17,999 nucleotides of DNA from Lachnospiraceae bacterium (GTDB taxonomy: Bacteria > Bacillota_A > Clostridia > Lachnospirales > Lachnospiraceae). The notes below the pieces were generated by a model. It saw only the letters and a list, made by a program, of their open reading frames with translations. It ran no database searches and had not been told where the DNA came from. Below, piece after piece: positions 8,428 to 15,175 of the stretch; the stretch's first letter is position 1; every line of letters starts with the position of its first letter. The stretch is from assembly GCA_024689605.1 (NCBI GenBank), contig JAILDD010000240.1, forward strand, positions 1 to 17,999, written 5' to 3'. The translations under genes and the position numbers were made by a program.

Positions 8428-8632
8428 GATCTTGAATTATTAATTTACCGGTACGGCGTGACGGTATATGCCTCGGGCCGAACGGAACATTTGCTTGCAG
8501 ATAAACATACTACGGATAAGATTTTATCATATTTTTGGAATATTTCGGTTAATAATTCAGGCCGGCGTCAGTATGGAAAAAAATGTGAAAAAGTGATATA
8601 ATACGAATAAATTTTATGGGGGTAATGCTTCT
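8428..8632. promoter_or_regulatory. Divergent intergenic region between ABC operon and GGDEF gene
   Basis: This 205-nt AT-rich gap must hold the start signals of both the minus-strand ABC operon and the plus-strand GGDEF operon. On the plus side a clear promoter is visible (given separately). On the minus side only a weak TAAAAT candidate is seen near 8525, without a convincing -35. An inverted repeat TACCG/CGGTA lies at 8446-8466, within the ABC leader. I see no gene here. Confidence 0.5.
8574..8602 (+). promoter_or_regulatory. Sigma-A type promoter with extended -10 for the GGDEF-cdd-mutS-rnhA operon
   Basis: A perfect -10 TATAAT at 8597-8602 is preceded by TG one base upstream (extended -10). 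At 17-bp spacing lies a -35-like TGGAAA (8574-8579, four of six matches). Transcription would start near 8609, followed by a GGGGG ribosome site (8618-8622) 10 nt before the ATG at 8633. Confidence 0.65.
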
Positions 8633-10204
8633 ATGGGGGGGAAACAAAGCATCAGCAATAGGATCATAGCCGTATTCCTTGCTTTTACTATTGTTACTTT
8701 ATCGCTTATGGGAATTCTGATCTATTCCATTCAGATGAGCAGCTATAAGAGGCAGTGTGAAATAAATGTCAGGGCTGTTGGTGAGTATCTTGCAGAACTT
8801 ATGGTCCGCGATGGGGAACGTTTTATCGCATATCAGAATTTTTACCTTGAGCATTATAAGGAGTTTAATCTTCCTATAGATGAGGATGAATCTCTTCCGT
8901 ATCAGATTTCCGCTGAACGGATGATAATTGACTCATATCCCGGCAAGGTTTTAGGCAGGGATGTTGATTTTGCGGATGTTGAGACAGAGCTTCAGCTTGA
9001 ATACTACAGGTATTACCATATGTACTGGCTCTTGGCATTCGAAGATGCCAGAAAGGCTTTTGATATGCCTTATACATATTATCTCGTGATGGATGAGGAA
9101 AATCATGAGGTAATGTATATGATAGACGGTGAGCGTACTACACCGAATGATCACCTTGAAGAGGGTGAACAGCCGGATCCGGCAATGGACGGGATCATGT
9201 ATCTTGGTGATACATATTATAACGGCCCTGAAGATTATTCGATAATGTGGAAGACCTGGGAAACGGGGGAAAAGCAGGACGGCTTTAAGGAGTTCAATAA
9301 TTCTTATGGCCATACATACTGCTGTTACACGCCCCTGATAATCAACGGACAGAAGATGGGGCTTATTGCTACGGAGATAGAGGTTGACAGGGTTAACAAG
9401 GAGATTCTTGAGGATACCCTTAAGCAGATTGCAATAATTGCACTGATTTACCTGGTTGCAACGTTTGCAATAATCGAGGTAATAAGCAGGACCGTTACGG
9501 AAAGGATAGAACAGCTGGCGGGACATGTCAGGGATTACACAAAGTCAAGGGAGTCGAGAGTAGCCTACAGTATAGATGAAAGTATCAAAGGAAATGATGA
9601 GATTACTGATCTTTCGGCCTCCTTCAGCAATATGATAAGGGAGGTTGAAAAGCAGATCAAGAGCTTGCAGTACACTTCCCAGGTGCTGTCTGATACCAAA
9701 GCCCAGATAAGGAAAGCAGGCGGCCAGGGCTATAAAGATATGCTGACAGGGATAAGGAACAGGAACGCCTTTGACGACGAAATTAAGAAACTGGCACTGG
9801 AGGTCCAGAATGAAAAGGCAGAGTTCGGCCTTGCCGCAATAAATATGAACGGCACTAAGGCGATAAATGAAACTTATGGATATGATAACGGAAACCATGC
9901 AATAAGGAAGCTCTGCTTTATCGTTTGTCATGTATTTGAGCATTCACCGGTGTTCAAGGTAGGCGGTGATGAGTTTATGGTGGTGCTTAAGGGAGATGAC
10001 CTAAGGAAAAGCAAAGAACTTGTTGCAGAACTGCGGGCAAGACTCGATAAGTTAAGTAAGGATGCTGCACTGCAGCCCTGGGAAAAAGTGTCAGCGGCAA
10101 TAGGCGTGGCATTTTACGAAAAAGACAGGGATCTTAGTGTGGAAGATTTAGCTGAACGTGCAGTCAGGGAAATGCAGGATGAAAAGGCAGGGATGAAAGA
10201 ATGA
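8633..10204 (+). CDS. Membrane sensor protein with HAMP-like and GGDEF domains, probably degenerate
   Basis: A 523-residue protein. TM1 is at about residues 11-33, an extracytoplasmic Tyr/Asp/Glu-rich sensor at about 34-262, TM2 at 266-286, a HAMP-like linker at about 287-345 and a GGDEF domain at about 365-515. GGDEF itself is intact at 444-448, and KDMLTGIRNRNAF marks the domain start. Several functional positions differ from PleD: Asn404 replaces the metal-binding Asp (PleD Asp327), Asn406 the second Asp and Asn421 the guanine-contacting Asp (PleD Asp344). The usual Gly-His is Gly-Tyr. No RxxD inhibitory site precedes GGDEF. Diguanylate cyclase activity is therefore uncertain; the domain may bind GTP or act as a regulator. 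The stop overlaps the cdd start (ATGA). Confidence 0.9.
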   Translation: MGGKQSISNRIIAVFLAFTIVTLSLMGILIYSIQMSSYKRQCEINVRAVGEYLAELMVRDGERFIAYQNFYLEHYKEFNLPIDEDESLPYQISAERMIIDSYPGKVLGRDVDFADVETELQLEYYRYYHMYWLLAFEDARKAFDMPYTYYLVMDEENHEVMYMIDGERTTPNDHLEEGEQPDPAMDGIMYLGDTYYNGPEDYSIMWKTWETGEKQDGFKEFNNSYGHTYCCYTPLIINGQKMGLIATEIEVDRVNKEILEDTLKQIAIIALIYLVATFAIIEVISRTVTERIEQLAGHVRDYTKSRESRVAYSIDESIKGNDEITDLSASFSNMIREVEKQIKSLQYTSQVLSDTKAQIRKAGGQGYKDMLTGIRNRNAFDDEIKKLALEVQNEKAEFGLAAINMNGTKAINETYGYDNGNHAIRKLCFIVCHVFEHSPVFKVGGDEFMVVLKGDDLRKSKELVAELRARLDKLSKDAALQPWEKVSAAIGVAFYEKDRDLSVEDLAERAVREMQDEKAGMKE

Positions 10205-10629
10205 TGATGCTTGATGAAAATACCCGGAATGACCTGATATCAAAAGCTTATGAAGCAAGAAAATTCTCCTATGCGCCTTATTCGGACTATCAGGTTGGGG
10301 CCGCTTTATTGTGTGAGGACGGAAGTGTCTATACAGGATGTAATGTGGAAAATGCGTCATACGGCGCAACAAACTGTGCAGAGCGGACGGCGGTATTCAA
10401 AGCGGTCAGCGAAGGTAAAAGAAGATTTAAGGCTATTGCCATAGCCGGCGGCTCAGGAGACAATATGGGAATGGCATTCCCCTGCGGTGTGTGCAGACAA
10501 GTGCTTCGTGAGTTCTCGGACCCTTCTGAGATGATCATAGTTGTAGCAGGTAAAGATTTTGAATACAGGGAGTTTTCACTGGAGGAACTTCTGCCTGAAA
10601 GCTTCGGCCCTGATTTTAAGGATATCTGA
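10201..10629 (+). CDS. cdd: Cytidine deaminase
   Basis: A 142-residue zinc enzyme that deaminates cytidine and deoxycytidine to uridine and deoxyuridine in pyrimidine salvage. The active-site motif is CAE (Cys59-Ala60-Glu61) after CNVENASYGATN, with the two other zinc ligands in PCGVC (Cys95, Cys98). Three cysteine ligands and this length fit the small homotetrameric class. Three ATG codons run in tandem (10201, 10204, 10207); AGGGA at 10189-10193 fits the first or second. The ATG overlaps the stop of the GGDEF gene, and the MutS-like gene begins one base after the cdd stop, so the three genes are translationally linked. Confidence 0.97.
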   Translation: MMMLDENTRNDLISKAYEARKFSYAPYSDYQVGAALLCEDGSVYTGCNVENASYGATNCAERTAVFKAVSEGKRRFKAIAIAGGSGDNMGMAFPCGVCRQVLREFSDPSEMIIVVAGKDFEYREFSLEELLPESFGPDFKDI

Positions 10630-10630
10630 A

Positions 10631-12346
10631 ATGGATAATGCAACAATAGTTTTTCTTGCCGCTTTTGCGGCATTTGTAGTCATATTTATTCTGCTCGGTC
10701 TCAGAGAGCGCAGCCGTCAGGAAAAAAAAATAAAAGAAGAAATTCATGAAAGTTACGGCGTTTTTAACACTGCAGGTATTTCTGCGGACCGGATGCAGAA
10801 CATAAAAAATTTCCATCAGACTCATGCAGACGGATATGTGCTTGATGATATCACATGGAATGACCTTGATATGAACAGGCTTTTTGCCAGAGCCAATGTA
10901 ACATATTCCTCTGCCGGCGAGGAAGTGCTTTACCACGTGCTGAGGTCCCCTTTGCTGGATGAGAGCGAGATAAGTCGGCGCAGTGATATGATAAGGTATT
11001 TTTCCGAACATCAGGAAGAGCGTGAGCAGCTGCAGTTTCTGGCTGCACTTAGCGGAAAGGAAAAAAAGTATTCCTTCAGTGCTGTTATGTCTGATATGGA
11101 AGAACAGACTAAGAATGCGGGGAAGCATGCCAAAGGCAGCCTGCATATACTGGCGCCGCTCATATTTGCTGCAGGTTTTGCAGTTATGTTCATCGACCTG
11201 CATTTCGGACTGGTTCTTTTCCCGTTAGCGTTAATATTCAACATGGCATGGTATTTTAAAGTAAAACCTACGATCATGCCTTTGCTTTCTGTAGTACGTA
11301 TCGTGATGAGGGAGCAGAAAAGCACAGGATTGTTTATAAAGAATCTGGACAGGATGTTTCCTGATGAGCACTCAAAGAAACTGTTTACACCGGAAATAGA
11401 CTGCCTTAAGAATTCATATGATCGTATGGGGACATTCCGAACCTGTGTGACGCTGATAACTGCCGGCGATGCCGGAGCGGCATCTCCGTTAGGACTGGTA
11501 AAGGACTATGTATACATGATCCTGCATCTGGACCTGATTGTGTTTGAGAAAGCCGGAAGGGAACTTTTAAAGAATAAGGATGAGGCTGATAAGATCCACT
11601 TTACCCTGGGATATTTTGAGATGCTGGCTGCGGCTGCATCATTTAAGGATGCCTGCGAGGATGTGTGTGTGCCTGTTTTTTTCGGCGCGGAATGTGCTGA
11701 AAACATTTATCATCCCCTTATAAAGAACCCTGTGAAAAACAGTTATTCGCTTTCGGGGAACATGCTTCTTACAGGCTCAAATGCTTCAGGCAAATCCACA
11801 TTTCTAAAGACTGTTGCTGTCAATATGATTTTGTCTGAAACCTTGTGTTTTGCCTGTGCAGACAGTTTTACTACCTCATATCACCGTATATACAGCTCAA
11901 TGTCTCTTTCTGATGACCTTTTGGCCGGGGACAGTTTTTTCCTGGCGGAGATAAAAGCGCTTAAGAGGATACTGGATGCAAAGAATACTGTGTCAGAGAT
12001 TTCCATAGCATGCTTCATAGACGAAGTGCTAAAAGGGACAAATACCGTTGAAAGGATTGCTGCATCGGCTGAGATACTGAAATATATTAAGGACAATGGT
12101 ATTTTTGCAATGGCTGCTACCCACGACAGGGAGCTTACGGAAATTCTTAAGGATGAGTATAAAAATTATCATTTCAGCGAGGATATGAATAATGATGATG
12201 TGAACTTCAGCTATAAGCTCTGTGAAGGACCGGCGGCAACAAGGAATGCTATAAGGCTTATAGAAATAATGGGATACCCTGCTGAAATTACGCAAAAGGC
12301 GTCGGAACGGGCCGGAAGATTTGAATCATCAGGCAACTGGGGATGA
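10631..12346 (+). CDS. Membrane-anchored MutS-family ATPase
   Basis: A 571-residue protein with the C-terminal MutS ATPase. Walker [10 protein letters not shown] is at residues 382-390, Walker B CFIDE with Asp464 and Glu465 is followed by the MutS signature KGTNTVER, and ATHDRELTE with His498 follows. The N-terminal mismatch-binding and connector domains of true MutS are absent. Instead there is a hydrophobic segment at residues 5-24 and a hydrophobic hairpin at about 171-209, so the protein is probably membrane-bound. The ATG at 10631 is chosen because AAGGA lies 8 nt upstream and it follows the cdd stop by one base; an in-frame ATG 72 nt earlier lies inside cdd. A role in mismatch repair is unlikely; the true function is unknown. 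Confidence 0.9.
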   Translation: MDNATIVFLAAFAAFVVIFILLGLRERSRQEKKIKEEIHESYGVFNTAGISADRMQNIKNFHQTHADGYVLDDITWNDLDMNRLFARANVTYSSAGEEVLYHVLRSPLLDESEISRRSDMIRYFSEHQEEREQLQFLAALSGKEKKYSFSAVMSDMEEQTKNAGKHAKGSLHILAPLIFAAGFAVMFIDLHFGLVLFPLALIFNMAWYFKVKPTIMPLLSVVRIVMREQKSTGLFIKNLDRMFPDEHSKKLFTPEIDCLKNSYDRMGTFRTCVTLITAGDAGAASPLGLVKDYVYMILHLDLIVFEKAGRELLKNKDEADKIHFTLGYFEMLAAAASFKDACEDVCVPVFFGAECAENIYHPLIKNPVKNSYSLSGNMLLTGSNASGKSTFLKTVAVNMILSETLCFACADSFTTSYHRIYSSMSLSDDLLAGDSFFLAEIKALKRILDAKNTVSEISIACFIDEVLKGTNTVERIAASAEILKYIKDNGIFAMAATHDRELTEILKDEYKNYHFSEDMNNDDVNFSYKLCEGPAATRNAIRLIEIMGYPAEITQKASERAGRFESSGNWG

Positions 12347-12359
12347 GGAAAGGGGATAT

Positions 12360-12833
12360 ATGCCAAAAGTAATGATATATACAGACGGTGCTGCCAGAGG
12401 GAATCCCGATGGCCCCGGTGGATACGGAGCGGTTATCAGTTTTACTGATTCAAAGGGTGAGATTCACGAGAAGGAGCTTTCCGCAGGTTATAAAAAGACT
12501 ACAAATAATCGTATGGAACTGATGGCTGCTATTGTGGCACTGGAGACTCTTAACCGTTCTTGTGAAGTTGAGCTTTACTCAGACTCTAAGTATCTGACTG
12601 ATGCCTTTAACCAGAACTGGATAGGCGGCTGGATAAAGCGCGGCTGGAAAAAGAGCAACAAAGAAGCGGTAAAGAATGTGGATCTATGGGAACGGCTACT
12701 TAAAGCCGCCGAGCCTCATAAGATAAAATGGAACTGGGTAAAGGGGCACGACGGTAATGTTTATAACGAGAGATGTGACCGTCTGGCAACATCTGCGGCA
12801 GATAATAATGCGGTGCTGACGGATGATTTTTGA
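12360..12833 (+). CDS. rnhA: Ribonuclease HI
   Basis: A 157-residue enzyme that cuts the RNA strand of RNA:DNA hybrids, removing primers and R-loops. All catalytic residues are visible: Asp9 ([16 protein letters not shown]), Glu53 (NNRMELMAA), Asp75 (LYSDSKYL) and Asp140 (ERCDRLA), with the flexible-loop His130 (KGHDGN). The basic handle region [12 protein letters not shown] is present, as in E. coli RNase HI. The start at 12360 is preferred over an in-frame ATG 39 nt earlier inside the MutS-like gene because GAGGAAAGGGG lies just upstream. It follows the MutS-like stop by 13 nt and is probably in the same operon. Confidence 0.97.
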   Translation: MPKVMIYTDGAARGNPDGPGGYGAVISFTDSKGEIHEKELSAGYKKTTNNRMELMAAIVALETLNRSCEVELYSDSKYLTDAFNQNWIGGWIKRGWKKSNKEAVKNVDLWERLLKAAEPHKIKWNWVKGHDGNVYNERCDRLATSAADNNAVLTDDF

Positions 12834-12872
12834 TGGTATCAGATTTTTGGGAAAAGATTTGATCCGGATATA

Positions 12873-12901
12873 TTGACGCTTATGCGGTACGATGATAAAA
12901 T
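12873..12901 (+). promoter_or_regulatory. Sigma-A type promoter before the small membrane protein gene
   Basis: TTGACG at 12873-12878 (five of six -35 matches), a 17-bp spacer and TAAAAT at 12896-12901 (five of six -10 matches). It lies in the 114-nt gap after rnhA and would give the 61-residue protein its own transcript of about 270 nt, ending at the terminator at 13151-13175. Confidence 0.7.
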
Positions 12902-12907
12902 CTAACT

Positions 12908-12955
12908 GAGTTGGGGGAGAAACAACTCATGGAAGGGATTCTTAAAAATGGATAA
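12908..12955 (+). other. Leader hairpin and possible 8-codon upstream reading frame
   Basis: GAGTTG (12908-12913) and CAACTC (12923-12928) can form a 6-bp hairpin whose loop shows GGGGAG, a ribosome-site-like sequence. Directly after it an ATG (12929) opens a frame reading MEGILKNG. Its stop (12953-12955) overlaps the start of the 61-residue gene in another frame. It may be a leader peptide coupling translation, or chance. No family support. Confidence 0.3.
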
Positions 12956-13133
12956 ACTGATGTTATTTTTGTTTTCGCCGGATGGTTTTCTGTCATATCT
13001 GGTAACGTACCTTGTTTATATCACAGCTATAGTTGCTGCTTTCTTTATAGGCTTCGGTCTCAGGAAAGCGAAGAATAAAAGAGATGATGGGCTGCAGAAA
13101 AATGACGGCCCGGAGACTGAGGTTAAGGCCTGA
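12948..13133 (+). CDS. Small single-pass membrane protein, unknown function
   Basis: A 61-residue protein with one long hydrophobic segment (about residues 13-39, GFLSYLVTYLVYITAIVAAF) followed by a basic stretch RKAKNKR and a hydrophilic tail. By the positive-inside rule the tail should be cytoplasmic. It has its own promoter, a ribosome site (AAGGGA, 9 nt before ATG) and a terminator just after it, which supports a real gene. Similar small proteins are common in Lachnospiraceae genomes, but I know no function. Confidence 0.75.
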   Translation: MDKLMLFLFSPDGFLSYLVTYLVYITAIVAAFFIGFGLRKAKNKRDDGLQKNDGPETEVKA

Positions 13134-13150
13134 ACAGTAATATGATAACT

Positions 13151-13175
13151 AAGGACATCCGTAACGGATGTCCTT
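13151..13175 (+). terminator. Intrinsic terminator after the small membrane protein gene
   Basis: A perfect 11-bp stem AAGGACATCCG / CGGATGTCCTT with a 3-nt loop (TAA), followed by a short T-run (TTTTGTG). It ends the operon that starts at the GGDEF gene. The A-rich left side could also allow weak function on the other strand. Confidence 0.88.
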
Positions 13176-13230
13176 TTGTGCGATAAGACTTGTTTACAAT
13201 AGCTTGTATTTTTACCGGCGACGCAATATC

Positions 13231-13250
13231 TGGCTGGAAGTTACCGGCCA
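13231..13250 (+). other. Hairpin and short direct repeat in the dut leader
   Basis: TGGCTGG (13231-13237) pairs with CCGGCCA (13244-13250) over 7 bp with one G-U pair and a 6-nt loop. The octamer TTACCGGC occurs at 13212-13219 and again at 13241-13248, overlapping the hairpin. It could be a regulatory leader structure or a weak terminator (GTTTT follows). I found no convincing promoter for dut in this gap. Confidence 0.35.
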
Positions 13251-13273
13251 AGTTTTAATAAAAGGGAGTCACT

Positions 13274-13705
13274 ATGAACATAAAAATCAAATATTTCACG
13301 GATAAGATTGAAAAGCTTAGATACATAGACGGTAAGTCCGACTGGATAGACCTTCGCTGTGCAGAGGAGATAAGCATGAAAAAAGGTGAGTGGAAACTGA
13401 TTCCGCTGGGAGTGGCTATGCAGCTTCCTGAAGGATATGAGGCGCATATTGTTCCCAGAAGCTCTACTTTTAAGAATTTCGGTATAATACAGACAAATCA
13501 CTGCGGCGTCGTGGATTCTTCCTACTGCGGTGATAATGACCAGTGGTTCATGCCTGCTCTTGCCGTAAGGGATACGGATATCCATGTGAATGATCGTGTA
13601 TGCCAGTTCCGGATTATGGAAAATCAGCCAAAGATAGAGTTTGAGGAAGCATACCATCTTGACGGCACTGACAGGGGGGGCTTCGGAACGACAGGAAAGA
13701 GCTGA
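13274..13705 (+). CDS. dut: dUTP diphosphatase (trimeric type)
   Basis: A 143-residue enzyme that hydrolyses dUTP to dUMP and pyrophosphate, keeping uracil out of DNA and supplying dUMP for dTMP. The five family motifs are recognisable: WIDLRCAEE (motif 1, atypical, usually AGYDL), [12 protein letters not shown] (2), [17 protein letters not shown] (3, with the catalytic Asp in VVDSSY), DRVCQFRI (4) and the C-terminal GGFGTTGKS (5) that closes over the nucleotide. The odd motif 1 and the DNDQWF insertion resemble the diverged dUTPases seen in Firmicutes and phages. It has a good ribosome site (AAAGGGAG before 13274). It stands alone between a terminator and a new promoter. Confidence 0.94.
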   Translation: MNIKIKYFTDKIEKLRYIDGKSDWIDLRCAEEISMKKGEWKLIPLGVAMQLPEGYEAHIVPRSSTFKNFGIIQTNHCGVVDSSYCGDNDQWFMPALAVRDTDIHVNDRVCQFRIMENQPKIEFEEAYHLDGTDRGGFGTTGKS

Positions 13706-13708
13706 TTT

Positions 13709-13768
13709 ATACAATACAAATCTTGTAAATCATACAATAAACCATTATAATTAATCAGAATATTGTAT
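13709..13768 (+). repeat. Three copies of ATACAATA around the promoter of the GSY-repeat gene
   Basis: ATACAATA occurs at 13709-13716 and 13732-13739, and its perfect reverse complement TATTGTAT at 13761-13768. A shorter inverted repeat TACAA-ATC-TTGTA spans 13715-13727 and covers the -35. The second and third copies flank the -10 with 21 nt between them. This layout looks like operator sites, though AT-rich sequence makes chance matches more likely. Confidence 0.5.
13723..13751 (+). promoter_or_regulatory. Promoter of the GSY-repeat/glycosyltransferase pair
   Basis: TTGTAA at 13723-13728 (four of six) and a perfect TATAAT at 13746-13751, exactly 17 bp apart. It lies in the 114-nt gap after dut and would start RNA near 13758, about 60 nt before the ATG at 13820. 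Confidence 0.7.
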
Positions 13769-13819
13769 TTTGGGGTTGTGTCGAAAATTTTGCGATTTAA
13801 TCCCAAAGAAAGAGTTTAT

Positions 13820-15175
13820 ATGTCAAAAGTTTTTGGCTGGCTTGACCGTCGTAAGGACGAGTCCATCCAGACATTTGACAACAGAATAAACCATCTTGCG
13901 GCATTTCATTCTGGCTATGCTTTCTTTATGTACGAAAATTACAGTTCGGATCTGTCTGCTTTTTCCGTATACGTAGTCTGGAACGGTGAATTCAACAAGA
14001 AATTATCACAGCGTCTGCCTGACGGCGGTTTCATGCTGCACTGCGATCAGGAGAGGGCTGTTTCCTTTCTGAACAAGGGCGAAGGTATGCCTGTATATGT
14101 AAAGCTGCAGGCTTCAAAAGGAAGGCTTCGTGCCATTCTTTTTGCGGTTGAAAATGACGGTGCCTTATTTGATATGTATTACAACGGATGTCCTGTCAGG
14201 AGGCCTGAGAATATCTGCTTTGTGAGCCACAAAAACGTTGTTGTTGATGCTTCCGATTATGACGAGTATAACGGAAGGGGCGTTAGCTTTAATGCAAGCT
14301 ATAGTCCTGCACTTTATAAATTTGGAAAGTACAGCCCGGTCAGCACAGCAGACGGAAGCTATATGGCAGGAAGCTATAACACCGGTTTCTTCGGTATGGG
14401 AAGTTACATTTCAGGCAGCTTTTCATCCGGAAGTTATAATATAAGCTCATTTATGCAGGGGAGCTATTCCTATGGCAGTTATACGGCGGGAAGCTATTCT
14501 TTCGCGGCTTTTATGATAGGGTCGTATACGACAGGTTCCTATTCATTTGGAAGTTATGTATTTTCCCACAATTGGGAATGGGAATATGCCTTGGGAAGCT
14601 ACAGCACATATAAATGGACGGCCGGAAGTTATTTTACCGGCAGCTTTTTAGGCGGCCAGTATAGGCTGGAGCAGTTTTTGCAGGGAAGCTATCGTCTGGT
14701 GGGAGGCAGCTATAATTTTTGGGGCTTCGGTAATTTCTTTGCGGGAAGCTTCAATATAGGAAGTTACAGCTGGCTGTTCGGGTCCTTTGGAATGTCTGCA
14801 GGGTTGGCTCTGACAGGAAGCTTTGTGGGAGGCAGCTATCGTGCGCAGATGTACAGGCTGTCAGGCAGTTATTCCGGTGGTAGTTACAGCGGTGAATACA
14901 GGCTTTCAGGGAGCTTTCAGAGTGGTTCCTATGTACGGGGGAGCTTTTCACGGGGCTTTGCAGGCGGAAGTTACTGCGGATACGAAGCCACAGAAGGCGG
15001 ACAGCTCTTTGGAAATGATAATAAACAGGGGAACTGTTTCATTAATGATTCAAATGCTGCATTATGCAACGGAAGCCGGCCGGCAAAGAGCCGCTTAAGC
15101 TTCATACCGAAGGCTGGGCTTGAACCTTCCTTCAGACTTATTGCAGAGATGGGATACGGACTGGATCTGATATGA
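13820..15175 (+). CDS. Gly-Ser-Tyr/Phe pentapeptide-repeat protein, unknown function
   Basis: A 451-residue protein from the ATG at 13820, which has AAAGAAAGAG just upstream and is preferred over an in-frame ATG 57 nt earlier. There is no signal peptide or membrane segment. Residues 1-157 form a unique mixed alpha/beta-looking domain that I do not recognise. Residues 158-292 are 27 consecutive five-residue units of the form x-G-S-[YF]-x, without a single register break. The fourth position is Tyr, Phe or Trp in 25 of 27, the second Gly in 18 and the third Ser in 18. Residues 293-400 continue with 12 more GS[YF] motifs at irregular spacing. The last 50 residues are repeat-free. Small residue, Ser and aromatic in this order resemble an aromatic version of pentapeptide-repeat beta-helices. 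The stop shares ATGA with the glycosyltransferase-like gene. Confidence 0.9.
   Translation: MSKVFGWLDRRKDESIQTFDNRINHLAAFHSGYAFFMYENYSSDLSAFSVYVVWNGEFNKKLSQRLPDGGFMLHCDQERAVSFLNKGEGMPVYVKLQASKGRLRAILFAVENDGALFDMYYNGCPVRRPENICFVSHKNVVVDASDYDEYNGRGVSFNASYSPALYKFGKYSPVSTADGSYMAGSYNTGFFGMGSYISGSFSSGSYNISSFMQGSYSYGSYTAGSYSFAAFMIGSYTTGSYSFGSYVFSHNWEWEYALGSYSTYKWTAGSYFTGSFLGGQYRLEQFLQGSYRLVGGSYNFWGFGNFFAGSFNIGSYSWLFGSFGMSAGLALTGSFVGGSYRAQMYRLSGSYSGGSYSGEYRLSGSFQSGSYVRGSFSRGFAGGSYCGYEATEGGQLFGNDNKQGNCFINDSNAALCNGSRPAKSRLSFIPKAGLEPSFRLIAEMGYGLDLI

Noticed and set aside
8951..9526. A 191-codon open frame on the minus strand inside the GGDEF gene
   Set aside because: Shadow of a well-supported gene, with no coherent domain or ribosome site.
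10616..11203. A 195-codon open frame on the minus strand inside the MutS-like gene
   Set aside because: Overlaps a clear plus-strand gene and shows no motif; the His/Cys/Tyr-rich composition is typical of antisense translation.
10631..12346. Calling this gene mutS or mutS2
   Set aside because: It lacks the mismatch-binding domains of MutS and has no Smr domain of MutS2, and it carries transmembrane segments.
14341..15000. The GSY repeats as a CRISPR or DNA-level tandem repeat
   Set aside because: The repeat is clear in protein but the DNA units use different codons and 15-nt spacing within one open frame, so it is a coding repeat.
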